64,000 bases of DNA, taken from contig JAGVSM010004566.1 of NCBI GenBank assembly GCA_022494885.1, positions 124,001-188,000 on the forward strand. Reading direction: 5' to 3'. Below, one piece after another: positions 46,844-59,042 of this stretch. Source of the stretch: Micrasema longulum. Lineage: Eukaryota > Arthropoda > Insecta > Trichoptera > Brachycentridae. Under the pieces are notes generated by a model, which ran no database searches, had not been told where the DNA came from, and worked only from the letters and a program-made list of their open reading frames with translations. How positions within the stretch are numbered: the stretch's first letter is position 1; every line of letters starts with the position of its first letter. The translations under genes were made by a program, and so were the position numbers.

Positions 46844-48218
46844 TACTTGATAGAACAGAAGCTCAAAAAAATACTCTACTGGAATTACGTACATAAAAAA
46901 TGCTAGATGGGAAAAACAAGCATTCCTCTAAACTGTTATTTTTAAAACGGTTTCACGAAATAGTTTTCTTTAAGAAACAGTGACTTTTTGTTATTCTTAC
47001 AAAATAACTGAAACGCTCTTCTCAAGTTGGTGAGCCATAACGTAGAATCATTTTAAAAATATGTATTTCATTTACGAAAATTAGGATTTCATTGTGCCGA
47101 AAGAAACTCGAACTGATTTGAAATATTAAAGTGTAACACAAGAAAAATTTTAACTCAAAACATGATGTTGAATTCACATCGCACACGAAAGAAAAATATT
47201 AAGTAGAACCTAAAACAACATGTTGTCTCAAAACCATGTTGTCTTTATTTGGTTTTTATTTTCACCCTTTAAAGCAATGGCGATGGGTCATAGAAAATCT
47301 CTCTCGTAAAGAAAAAACTTAAAATATATAACTTTTTGAGAATGGCCGCGTTCAAATTAGTGTTAATTTAAGTATGACTAACCGTCAAGTGGATAAAATG
47401 TAAAACTAGAATTACGCCTATTTTTTAGCATATCGTCGCCCTTGCGTGAAAAACTCGTCAAGAGTAAAAACAGTTTTAATTTCAATAGCAATTTGTAGCG
47501 AAAAATTTGAACTACATTTTAAGTAACGCCAAAATATTGTTTTTTACCATTTGCTGAGTGAGTTATCAAGTTAAAGTGACGATATGAAAGTGTTTTTCAT
47601 AATTTATTTATTATATTTAATCCACAATCAGAACTTTTTGAATTTATGGTGGAAGTGCGACGTATTGATTCTATTATTTTTTGTCTTTATGCTTGACGTA
47701 AATAATGCATAGAAAATGTTTACACGTTTGTTACGCCTCACTATTATTTAAGAAGAATGTCTGATTTTGTGTCGTGTAAATTGGTGAAATGTTTTACTTA
47801 CCCTTTACTAACAAATACCTCACACAAATATTATGTATCTTAAAGTCTCGTTTCCAAGTTCAATAAAACATATTAATCTTTCATAAATTATGCTGATTAT
47901 TATCATTTACATTAACTTATCTTACAGGAACTGTCGCGCTCTTGAGGCCATGTTGTATTTGATTAAAACATCAACACAAACTTGTATTAATTGATCTACA
48001 TTAGGAATATATCAACATAAACATTACAAATACTTATCTTGTTTCTGTATTTACCGTTAATAATCATATATTTGTTGTATTAATCAACTGTATTATCGAC
48101 CTATGTCGGTGCTTAATAACTGTTTAAACAAACGTCTATTTTTACATTAAAAGATATGTATTTTTTCAAAGATTATTTGTTTAATTTAATCAACCGAGAA
48201 ATCATTGTTGTTTTACAG

Positions 48219-48562
48219 GTGCCACATACATTCTGACAAATTTGTATCCAAACACGCCGTATGTTATCAGAGTAATGTCCCGCAACGCAGCTGGTCTATC
48301 AGTTCCTTCCACTCCTCTGCGATGCCAAACTCATCGTCTCCAGCCATATGACGTGTCCTCATCTGCATCTTTTCACAACCAGTCCAGCCTGACTGCCGCT
48401 ATTTTTTCATCAGCTGTCATTTTTGCGGCAGCCATTTTCCATCGGCCCCAGAAGATTCCCGCGCAAACTAGGCGAAAAGATTCTACAAGCAAAATCAACT
48501 CCCAAGAGACGCCGCAAATATTTTCACTAGTAGAAAATATAATTCCTTCTTACAGATGTTAA
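48219..48562 (+). CDS. fipi: fipi/Fas2-like adhesion protein, terminal coding exon
   Basis: The acceptor GTTGTTTTACAG ends at 48218. With the preceding G it reads GATYILTNLYPNTPYVIRVM then SRNAAGLSVPS, the F and G strands that close the FN3 domain (the YPNTPYVIRVMSRN pattern is typical). There is no second FN3. A Ser-rich stalk with the sequon NQS leads to a 17-residue hydrophobic stretch LTAAIFSSAVIFAAAIF (48389-48439). A 40-residue basic tail (HRPQKIPAQTRRKDS...) runs to TAA at 48560-48562. The protein may be a single-pass membrane protein with a short tail, or a GPI-anchored protein whose signal has been extended. No good internal splice donor is visible. In the families I recall, fipi ends soon after a hydrophobic segment. 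Confidence 0.88.
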
Positions 48563-49310
48563 TCTTACCAATTACTTACTAACATAGCACATTTACATAC
48601 AATTCTGAATGTTACTAAATTATAAGATTTGCTGGATAAATAGAACTATTCTCCATAATATACCCACAACTGTATTTCATAGTTAAAATCTCCATTTTTG
48701 TCGTTCTGAATTATCCAAGAGCACGATCCTCGAGAACTAAATATTATATAGTTTTAGTGACTTAAAATAATAATTATGCTTTGTTGTAAATTACGAAAAT
48801 ATTAAAAAATGTAAATTAAAACGCTTGAGTGAATTACATCAAGAGCTCGCAAATGAAATTTATTGAGGATATACTATATAAATTGTTGTTTTTTAATGTT
48901 CAGGCGAATTTTTATAAATGACCAAAGAAAATAAGTTATTATTTTATGTGATATTTATGCATTCGATGTGTTTTAAGGTTTATGTTTACTATTATTATTA
49001 TTACCAAAAATTATTTTAAACAAATATTGATTTCAAAATCAATAAGATTTTTAACTTTGTCGGCTGTTGTGAGCACTGTTGTTCAGTAATTATATAATTT
49101 TCCAGGTGTAATTATGAAATTTTCTTTATATAACAGCTATGACGGATAAAATTTTTGAGAATATGATATGGAAGTCTACGCATTTACAGATCTTATGGTT
49201 GGTCATTGTCATAAGAAATACATACGGATTATGTTTAATTAACATCACCGTAAATGAAAGGTGATATTGATTAACTGATTTCTTAAAATGTTACTGAATA
49301 AATAAAAGTT
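48563..49310 (+). other. Probable 3' UTR
   Basis: AT-rich sequence follows the stop codon. Overlapping AATAAA hexamers at 49297-49306 are the first tandem candidates for a poly(A) signal, but AATAAA is common in such DNA. A SINE-body fragment (CTACGCATTTACAGATCTTA) sits at 49170-49215. Confidence 0.35.
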
Positions 49311-51595
49311 TCTTAGTTACGTAATGTAAATATTTTGTATTCGTATTTTTTTTTGTCTTTTTTTAAACTTATATAAATTAATCTGAATTCTGTAAATTAT
49401 TAATGGCAATCCCGTCATGTTCAAAAGTATAATAAATAAACGTTTATTGGCAAATTATGAAAACGCCTCAACATTAGAATGATGAAACACATATACGTGA
49501 CATAATGTTTATATTTTTTTGCAAGGAATTGTCAAATCGAAGCAACATTTTTCAGCGTAAATTTTACCGCTTTTCTTGTGTTGCGCTGATTGCCTAATTC
49601 TGTTAGAAGGCGCATTGCCAAAATAGGTTTTGAGCAAATAATGAATTTATTTATTCCTTCCAACATAATTTCATTTACTACTTTCTGGGAATCTGCGTAT
49701 TAATAACAAGATTGCAAAAAATAAGATTCAAAGTTTTTATCACAAATTATATCACAAATGTCGAACTCTGAAAATGACAATTTTAAAAAATAATTTCAGT
49801 AGGTAGGCACTATTGTATAACCTTGCCCTTTCTTTTATATTCGGTAAGATTCGTCAATTAACCTGATTGTTGAAATTAATCAATTAAACTATTTGTCAGG
49901 TGGTTAGCACGTTTGTCTACCCCAAATAATGTCATTTTTTGAAAATGTTTTATTTTTTCAAAATAATATTTCATTAATTTTTTGGAACGGCCTCGGAAAC
50001 GTAAGACAAAACATCTTGTCTTTGTCCAATAAATAATTGAAAAATAGAGAAAAAGAGGTACAAAAATGGTGCACAGGCCACCATTAGGTCCGGATATGGG
50101 TAAAAGAGAAAATTAACAGGATTTTTTCTTTTTTGTGCAATATCAGGGAAAAGTAAATACGAGGAACAAATCTATAACTTTTTGCATTTTAAACTCAATA
50201 ACTGGTATACGAGTATATACCACGAGAAAATAAGGCTTTACTTGTGGCTTCTCTAATAAATAAATACGTTCTTCATCGTAAACTTTTGAATATCATCGGT
50301 AAACTGGTAAAACCTTATAATTGCATCATTGACTATACTAAGAAAAATCACTGTGAAGAATTCAACAGGTATTCGATTTTATGCATACTTACAAAACCAT
50401 TTCAATTCCTTTAAATTGTTTAAATGGATAAGATTTCTAAAAAATATATACGATAATGATATTAATGGTTTTCACCAAAAAGGAGATATATAACTGCATT
50501 AAAAACTTATTTTATCAAATTTAGTCATTTGAAACAAAATGAAAAATATGATAAACGTCTTTTTTTATGTACAAATTATATTAAAAACCTAAAAAAATGG
50601 GAAATTTCTATTCATTTTGATTGTTTTTTAGTAAAGCTTCAAAGATGACGGTCAAGTAATTTACCCAAATATTTAAAAATTCAAAGAATTCAGATTAATT
50701 ATTGCAACATGAAAGTGTATAAATTCTACGTATATTTTTCTGTTTAAATATATTAAATATCTTATACGTATTAGACTTTTTGACATTTTGAATATATTTA
50801 TATAAGTTATATTGTATATTGCCGTGTATTTAAACCATAGCTTATTGGTGTGCTTAATATCTGTCTCTTTTACTTTTGTGTTTTATTACTCGACAATCTA
50901 AAATATAATGAGCTTAATTTGACTAAAACTTAAGCCGGTTATCGAATTACATAATGTCTTGATAATTTGCTTGCTGTTTGTTAATATCCATTAATGATCA
51001 TTTTTAAATGAGTCATTGCTTAAAAATTGATAAAAATCATTTCAAAAATGTACACAACTAATTAAATCAAGAAATCAAAACTCCTTTGACTTCTTATTTA
51101 AACGGTTATTATGTTTCAAGGTAATATTTTATTAGATGTTCATAAAAAATCGGCTGCCTTAAAGGTTTTTCATGTCTCATTATTTTTTTTTTTCAAAAAA
51201 ATACTTACAAACATTTTTTTTATTTTCAAATATCAAATCGTGTCATAAAATTTACCAATCATAATTACAATGGATTGAGATAAATCGGTTTATTTTATTG
51301 AATGATCACAGGGAGGTCACATAATTTTTATTATAATTCATTGTTGACAATATGAAAAAAAATAATAACAGTATTTTGAGTTCAATTCAGTTTAATCTTT
51401 CATCTGTTGACTTTTGTAAGTAGTAAAGAAGTAAAGAAGTAAAAGAGCTGAAACTTTCGTTGATGTGGGTTAGATTCATCTGACTGAATTATCTCACTTA
51501 TCACTAATTCACTAATTTCTAGGAAACGCCTGGAAATGATCTTCTCCGTGTGAAAAGTGTTTTTCCTCTATGTTGAAATAAATTTCAATATTAGG
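49311..51595. other. 3' flank, AT-rich, with one SINE remnant
   Basis: No gene is visible. Near 49895-50110 a weak SINE remnant shows GGTGGTTAGCACGTTTGTCT (A-box side) and GGCCACCATTAGGTCCGGAT (3' side). Confidence 0.5.
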
Positions 51596-51632
51596 CTTAC
51601 ACCGCTGTGAAATACATTCACAGCGGTGTAAG
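51596..51632. repeat. Perfect 16-bp hairpin with 5-base loop
   Basis: CTTACACCGCTGTGAA at 51596-51611 is exactly repeated in reverse complement at 51617-51632 around the loop ATACA. No coding or transposon context was recognised. Confidence 0.9.
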
Positions 51633-53509
51633 TTGTTTGTAACCTACATAAAAAAACCGAACAACTTATGAGAAACTACAGTATTGGCAAATCCAGACCC
51701 ACTACCCACAATTTTTTACGTTACTTTAGACTTTATGAGCCTCACCTTTAAATCTAGTATAAAGGTATGCCTAGGCAAAGTGGTAGAAATTTCTACCTTC
51801 GTATGTAGGCATAATTTTAGACCAAGTTTGTACGTAAGGCCCTATAAGTAATTATTTAGGACAAATACCTATCCCCGTCACTATTTTTAAATTATGTTAA
51901 CTAAGTAATGCTTTTTTTAAAGAAATACTTTACATGCTCTCTTTTATTATCAGCTGTAATATTTTTCTTTTTCAGAATAGATTGTATAAATTAAACATGT
52001 TTCTCCTATAATTAATTAACTTACCAAAATCATCCGTAAATAAAAAGCGAAATAATAAAACAAAAAATAATTATGGTAATTAATGATTAAAACTTACTCA
52101 AAATACGTTGAAAACATTTTAAAAAAACCTTATAATTACTATATTTGTTTTATACAAGGTGTGCCAAAAACGTATTCCATTCGAGGGCACAAGAATATGT
52201 AAAAATTTATTCATTAAAATTGTTCTCTAAGCAAAGAAGACCTTAGCCTTAGACCAGTTTCTTAGGTAACACAACTACGCAAATAATGATACGCAATTCT
52301 AAAAAAAAATCTCTTTATAACAATACAAAATTTTACTAATACAACTGTACTATTATGGGAAAAAAATCACCAATATCAAAGGTATGAATTGAAAATGGTT
52401 TAACAGCTAACTTTGACTCTTCATACTTTTCGAAAACGAACTAATTATTTAAGAAATTATTTACATATTCTGGTGAATCGGGCATATAAACCCTCGAAGA
52501 GAAAACGTTGGTTTTTGGGTCAATCGGTAGAAGTGCTTTTTTAAATATGTAATCATTATTTGTAACTATTGTTTGCATGTAAATATTTTTCAAAAATGGT
52601 ATTAACATAAATATATGGTTTTTTTCTTTGCATCCATTACTATAAAGCTTAATTATTTCTTAATTAAAAGTGTATTATTTAATCATACATATATTATATG
52701 ATAATGATATAAACTGTGTTACATAATGTTACTGTGTATATTTATAAAAATGTGTTTGTATGCATTTGCTATAGTAAACTTATTCACTGTTATGTACTAA
52801 ATTATTACAAATTTTATTTTCACAAATTATTATTTCTAAAAATTTCGTTTAGGGATATGATCAAATCAAATATTTAATTAACTCTGTTTTTTTATATTTC
52901 ATTATAATTTAAGAGTTAATAAAATTCAAATTGTTAAAAAAACGTGTTCCCAAATAAACTTTATTTACAAATTTTATATTTTAAGCACTCACTTTGCGGT
53001 TATTCATTTTAATAAAATAAATAAAATCATTAAGTGGTTAAAAACAAAGTTGTTTTTATTTATTTTATTAAACTTTATTTATTTTAATAATGTGTAAATT
53101 TTGGTTTTTTAGATAGCAAGCTATTAAAAACGTGTTTTTACCACACTTAACGTCTTTATCATTTTGATTTTAAAAGCATTGAACATAAATTCTGTGTAAA
53201 GGCATATATGTATTGATTTTTTTAATGCAAATAATAAAATTATGTGTAAACCTGGAATGTATTTGTTCATCATTTTACTTCACCAAATTATCCATAGAAA
53301 TAGTCTTCTCAGTAAAAAAAAAATGCCTAAAAATGTTTTATTTGTAATGAGTCGATCAATCAATAAATATTTATTTTTAATGGAATTACATTACAGAAGA
53401 CTACTCGTACTTCCTTAGATTGTATCATGTTTTGGAATATACAAAAAGTTTAAAAAACAACACAAACCTAAATTTAAATATAACCTAAAGTTAAACTTAA
53501 ATTTGTTGC
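51633..53509. other. AT-rich non-coding sequence
   Basis: No gene or transposon end was recognised. A short A/T inverted pair near 53010-53075 (AATAAAATAAATAAAA / TTTTATTTATTTTATT type) is probably low-complexity sequence. Confidence 0.5.
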
Positions 53510-53524
53510 AATATAGAGAAAAAA

Positions 53525-53615
53525 CAGTTTTGAGAAGGGAATATTGGAATCTAGGCATTTACAGGGCTTTTTAAGTGGCCACTTTACACACTGTGTAACA
53601 TTCACCAAAGTTAAA
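53525..53615 (+). repeat. SINE-body repeat fragment
   Basis: TCTAGGCATTTACAGGGCTT and TAAGTGGCCACTTTACACAC match the family, but the CATTGGCTGG core is deleted between them. Confidence 0.72.
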
Positions 53616-55685
53616 CGGCCATAATTTATATTTTAACTTCAAGGATAATAACAGGATTTATGTTAATTTCAATGCGGAAGTTAAGTGTTTTTTTTTACTT
53701 GTTCAATAGACTATCAAACTAAGCGAAAAAAAATGTTTTTTTATATTTTTGTATATCGTATTGTCATCGCTATTTTTATTTTTTTATTTTAGAAGTTATA
53801 GAGCCCATATTTGTATTATACATTGTTTTAACATTTACTTTGCATTTTGCATTTTACATTTACTAGTTTCAGGTATTCTGAATATTCAGGAAAAAATACA
53901 AAGTGTTTCATTTTTAATAAATTAGTGCCCATAACGTCACGAGTTCAAGTCGGTGAGTTTTCGTGACATTTAAAAGGAGAACCAGGTAGTACCTGTCAAA
54001 ACACGCTAGACGTTGAAAAACATGGCAAAAACAAATACTTGGAAGTCTAAAATCTATCACAATTCATAACAATGCTATCCAATCGATTAGTAATTGTTCA
54101 CCTAAACCTGAGACGTTTCAAAGCAGTTCGTTTTTATTACAACCATTTTTATATATTTTTTTCCATTTTCGAAAAACTTTGCAGTACAAATTAAATGCTC
54201 TAATTTTTACCACGTGTTTAAAAACATTTTTATATCCAATTTCCCGTAGAACTAAACATTGAAAAATGTGGTGGATTTACAGTAAAATACAAAATTCTAT
54301 AATCTCCGTAGACGATAACAAGTTGTAAACAAGAATGCTGATGAAGGCAGAAAAGGGTAGAGTGACGTGTTTCGCGCCCTTATATTGTATGATGTAGGTT
54401 CATTAATTACTGCGCGCATAGACAATAATTTACTGTCGTCACTCCACTCTCTGGTCTCTATATGACAAAACGTTAAATTATTCATATAAACACAAAAAAT
54501 TGAGATGGAAAGATATTGAGATATTTAAATTCTCTAGAAACAGCGTATGTATGGACGTGCAAGTATAAATGGATCATAAATATTAAGTATAAATGTTTAA
54601 AATTCTAATTCCGATTCAAAAAAAATTATCTGTGTTTGTTTAAATGTGTTTCTTTATTGATAAAAATCTTTCGGAAATAAAATTTTGAATTTGTCGGCAA
54701 AAATTTACAAAAAATACCTTTTCAGAACAATATAAATATATTTATATATATTAATATTTAGAAACTCATCGTTCTATATTATTATTTTTGAACAAATAAG
54801 GTGAATTAAAATTCATACTTACAATAAAAATAATTATACTAATAACGTGTCCAGATAAGAACAACGGCGAACGAAAATACTTAAAAATTACAAATTACTA
54901 ATAAAATAAAATAATCACCATATTTTTATTGCTTTACTTGAGGTATGGGGGGGGGGGTTTACATGTTTGCATTACACAATAATACGCTTTTCCAAGCCAC
55001 TGCACTCTTGTTCAAATATTAACTATCAACCGAGACCGCCATAAGGACGTTAAGAAAATTTGTTTTATTTATTTAAAAAAACTTTACCACTTGTTTATTT
55101 TCATTTACTATAATTGTTATTTTATAGCAAATTTTTTATTTATTTATTGTTTTATATATTTAAAATATATTTTTTGAGTGTTATATGGTCAAATTGTTTT
55201 TTTTTTACTGGATTTGATTTTTTTACTATTATTATTTATTATAACAAAGGAAGCACATATTACCTACTCAGTCTTGATAAATCGTATTTTTATACATGTA
55301 ATTACTGATTGCATACAACTTTATTATACAATACATCATAATACTAATTAGACATAATAATGTGATGTTCAAAAACACAAACTCAAGTGTAATTGTAATT
55401 GCATTTCTTTTGACCTTGCATTAACATATAACATTGCTTACCTACTTTATCTTTAGTGGCATCGATAAGTTATGATTACGATTATAATTGCATATAATTT
55501 CAAAATTTATTTATGTATTTTACAGTTTTAAAATGTACAGAGTTTCTTTGTTTCAGGTCCCGACTAGCTACGAAATTCCTGTGTTTAGGAAGGACCTTAT
55601 TCTTTACATGTGTTTTTTTTATTTCATTAAACGATGCTTAATAAATTCAAAGAATAATTAATATAATTAGAAAAAATCAATATAA
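53616..55685. other. AT-rich non-coding sequence
   Basis: No gene was recognised. An 11-base G run lies at 54947-54957. Confidence 0.5.
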
Positions 55686-56018
55686 ATATAAATTAGAAAA
55701 CTTGCAGGTAATAAGAATAAAAAAATAATCATACAAATAAATTAGAAAATATGCCATTAATAGTAAAGAAATGAGACATAATTATTATAACTTAGAAAAT
55801 ATACCGATAATAATAAAAATTGAAGCATAAATACACATTATAAAATATAACATTAGTAATAAAGAAATTAAACAAAAATATAAATTGGAAAACTTACCGA
55901 TAATAATAAAAATTAAAGCATAAATATAAATTTGAAAATATATCGTTAATAATTAAAAATTGAAGAACAAAAATAAATTACAAAATATACCATTTATAAT
56001 TAGAAATAATAATATATC
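55686..56018. repeat. AT-rich minisatellite, about 43-52 bp unit, about 7 copies
   Basis: Units begin with TAAATTAGAAAATATACC or close variants and contain GATAATAATAAAAATTGAAG. Unit starts are near 55690, 55738, 55787, 55837, 55880, 55926 and 55973. They are diverged, so the array is old. Confidence 0.7.
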
Positions 56019-56061
56019 GTTAGTATTTTGCGAAAATATTTTTTGTTATTTTTGCGGATGA

Positions 56062-57577
56062 TAGGGGAGACCAAGGAGGAGTTTTTTTTTTAGGAATAAC
56101 CCGCTAAGCCTCTATTCAGAGGCTTGTCAGCAGATGGGATAGAAGGGATTTGGAAGGAGGCAATGAAAAATTCACCACAACACCTAGACGGATTGAGAAA
56201 ATATCTTGCTTGGATTACATTCTTGCAACTGGCGTTAATCGAACCCGCGACGCCAGTTTCTCAGTCAGCCTTCCAACCAACTGCGTCACGGCGCCTGCCG
56301 TCACTGGTTGAAACAGTTTTTACGTTACCTAGTATATCTCAGTCTAAAACAGACCTACTTCAATAAGCTTTATTTATTTATGCATTCAATTTTATACGCT
56401 ATATAATCTAAACAAAATAACAGGAAGAAATAATCGGAGTCAATAAGAAAATCGATTGAAACTCAAAAAACTCCCTGCATTACAACTCTCCTAGTACCGA
56501 TGTAAGTTGAAAGAGAGGTCAAGGTAAGTTGTAACAATTTCGTATTTGGGGATTGTAATTATTTTTAAAATAAAAACAATACCTTTTTTATATCGCGCCT
56601 TCAGCTGTTGTCTTTGAAAACGGCGCGATGCAGAAGCTTGGGTGAAGATCTATGCGACATCCCATCGGTGATAGGTAATAAAGAACTCACACGAGAGGAA
56701 GTATTATACATGATCAATATAGTGCAGGCTATTGGTAAAATAAACCAAAGTAGGGAAGAAAATGCCGAACACTCCTCTAGTGGAACGGAAGGCCTGTTGA
56801 CTACTGCCAACAGGCCGGCTTCTCCTGAAGAGTTTTGAGTGGTTTCCTCTCCACATAAGCAAATGCTGAGAAGTTCCTGATTGGCCCACATTAGTATATC
56901 CCTCCTGATCCCAACAGTTTAGATAAATTTAAAGAAATTTAATTGCAGAAAAATCCACCTTTGAAATATAAACCTTGTATATTATAAGCAAGGTAAATAA
57001 TAAAGCAACTCCTATATAAAAAAATACCTTTTTTATAAAATAAGAAAAATACGCGTGAATCAAATTTAACTGCTGTGATCAACCGTTGAATATGTTCATC
57101 AATAAAAATATATTGGTTAGGTTTAACAATTTGGTGTCCGAATTCACACCACAAAACATTTTTGTAATATAGTAAATAAAAAAGAGTATTGACACAATCT
57201 GTTTCAACTCTCCTAGACCCAAAAAATCAGGCTTTGTTCAGAATAATGGCTTTTAACGTCAAAACTAGAGGCGAGCTATAAAAAAATACATTGCGCTTAG
57301 AAACTTGAATAGTCAGATAATATTACGTCAGCGTTCCTGTAATACATATCGAATAAGAGGCTATCAAAATAATGGCCAAAAACTTACTTTTGGTATTTTT
57401 TTCCGTCAAGATGTCGTATACACACAACCACTTCCTGTAGACTGCTTTTGCTGACTCCATCAAGTGGCACATCAAAAAACAATAAATGTATGTTGCCAGT
57501 TCGCTATCGATTATAGATTTCTCGAAAACGCCATTGTTTCAACTTTCCTCTGTTACAACTCTCCTCGGTCTCCCCTG
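56062..57577 (+). mobile_element. TIR element with AGGGGAGACC ends and a terminal-exon-like frame
   Basis: The left end TAGGGGAGACCAAGGAGGAG and the right end (CTCCTCGGTCTCCCCTG) are inverted repeats of about 21 bp with three or so mismatches. The right end is followed by TA. AACTCTCCT words recur inside (56480, 57207, 57557) as subterminal repeats. The element is about 1.5 kb and contains a SINE-like insertion (56190-56310). A frame at 56605-56838 is described separately. It is probably a pogo- or Tc1-like transposon, but no DDE motif was seen. Confidence 0.55.
56605..56838 (+). pseudogene. Terminal-exon-like frame inside the TIR element
   Basis: The sequence upstream is TTTTTTATATCGCGCCTTCAG, a plausible splice acceptor ending at 56604. 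The frame from 56605 runs 77 codons to TGA at 56836-56838: SLGEDLCDIPSVIG, then ELTREEVLYMINIVQAIGKI, then a Ser/Glu-rich end. It is more GC-rich than the surroundings and is bounded by the element's inverted ends. It is likely the last exon of the element's transposase or an accessory protein. I do not recognise a domain. Confidence 0.4.
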
Positions 57578-57589
57578 TAATATGATAAT

Positions 57590-58043
57590 ATTAATATTTA
57601 AAGCATTAACTTTGTGGTCATACATTTCACTAAATGTAATTGAATATTTTCATTTAACCACTTACCGACTGTTTTAGGTCTACCGGTTTCTATACGTACC
57701 CGTCTCTTCGTCAGGACACTATTTAAACCAACACGAAAAACCCACTGTACACCTTCAACATAGTTGTTAGTTCCATCCCCTCTCCTTTTTTTCAACTATT
57801 TCTCAAACGACATAAAAATTTTTAATTATCTAATTAGTGCATGTTTGTTCCAATCATTGTATGTGCTTATTAAAATGCATGTCGTATAGGTTTTATATTT
57901 TTGTGCAACAACTATGGTGAAGGTGTAAAGTGGGTTTTGCATGTTGGTTTAATTGGTGTCCTGACCAAGATACGGGTACGTCTCGAAACCGGTAGATATT
58001 GAAAAGTTGGTAAGTGTTTAAATACAAATATTCAATAACATTA
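57590..58043. repeat. Fold-back element, long inverted arms
   Basis: The left arm (57637 on) has CCACTTACCGACTGTTTTAG, TACGTACCCGTCTCTTCGTC and TACACCTTCAACATAGTTGTT. The right arm mirrors this as CAACTATGGTGAAGGTGTAA, CGGGTACGTCTCGAAACCGG and GGTAAGTG. The arms are about 140 bp or longer. It is the same family as 7660-7998. No ORF is present; the 65-residue frame on the - strand crosses an arm. Confidence 0.8.
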
Positions 58044-58774
58044 GGATATAATATGATTTGGTTGACACCATAAAAATTAATGAAAATACCCTTAAATAAG
58101 ACATATTTCATCAGATTAAACAATTATAAATATCCAAAATGAGTTCCTATTTCCTATGTCCAAGGAAAACGATTTGGGCGTATGATATTTATTTATTTTA
58201 CAGATACCATTCAGTGTTTTATATAGATACAAGGTATAAATGTCGCAACTGGATTGTCATTTTCACTGGAATACTAAATTACACAACGGATCCGTATTGT
58301 AAAAGGGCCAATCAACGATTAGCCAAATTTGTAACATTTGGCATTTTACAGTTTTAAATTCTATAGTAAAATAATAATTAGCTTTTGATCTGCTAATAAT
58401 ATTGATGATGTCATGTTCACTTTGATATTTGAGTGAAAGACCATTTGAGAGTATTTTGTCTTAATCGAGCGCATTTGATAATTGAAAATTTTAAGCGCTA
58501 TAGTAACTTTGGTGATCTTGAGAATCTACAAAAAAAGAATTTAACACGCAATATGATTATTTTTCAAAAATAAAAATATATCTTCTTAAAAAAAATAAAG
58601 CGAAAGGTAGAAAATACCTTAAACTATAAACTTAAAAATAATAAACTTATAAACCATATTTATATGCAACTCATTGATCGATAAGTAATCATTTAAAATA
58701 TCGTTATAATATTTTAACGCCTTTTTATTGTATGCCCATTATTTTTTTTCATTTCAACTATAAGATAAATTCTA

Positions 58775-58861
58775 TATCTGGCGTCCGGATATCTGGCTAC
58801 CCGTGTTAGGGGCTCGGCGAATATCCGTTATTCGGCCAGACCACTATCCGTTTCATCCTTA
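58775..58861. repeat. Solo end of the GATGAAACGGAT MITE
   Basis: GGCGTCCGGATATCTGGCTA ... ATCCGTTATTCGGCCAGACC ... CTATCCGTTTCATCC matches the right end of 17713-18239. The partner end was not found. Confidence 0.6.
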
Positions 58862-59042
58862 GAGTAATAATTTGCTAGAGAAGCTCTTTAGCTCCATTGC
58901 ATAGAACAAAAGTGTTTTTTATTTGATTTTAAGTTTTAAACAAAAAACGTGTAACGGACGGTTTCGGTTTGCGCTTGCAATTTTCGACCTGAGTTCCTAC
59001 GGCCCGCTGTATTGCTGTAAACTGTAGCTAACTTCGTGGTTA

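Larger units (their letters stand above)
41606..48218 (+). other. 6.6-kb intron
   Basis: It runs from GTATT to GTTGTTTTACAG. It carries a MITE, SINEs and Tigger copy 2. 42925-44395, 44855-45555 and 46850-48215 have no other recognisable content. Near 41652-41672 and 41875-41896 a short inverted pair (GATCTAAAA-GGCCAATG) may be the ends of a small MITE. Confidence 0.8.

Noticed and set aside
53010..53080. A long A/T inverted repeat
   Set aside because: It is built of AATAAATAAA-type low-complexity sequence that pairs by chance in such DNA.
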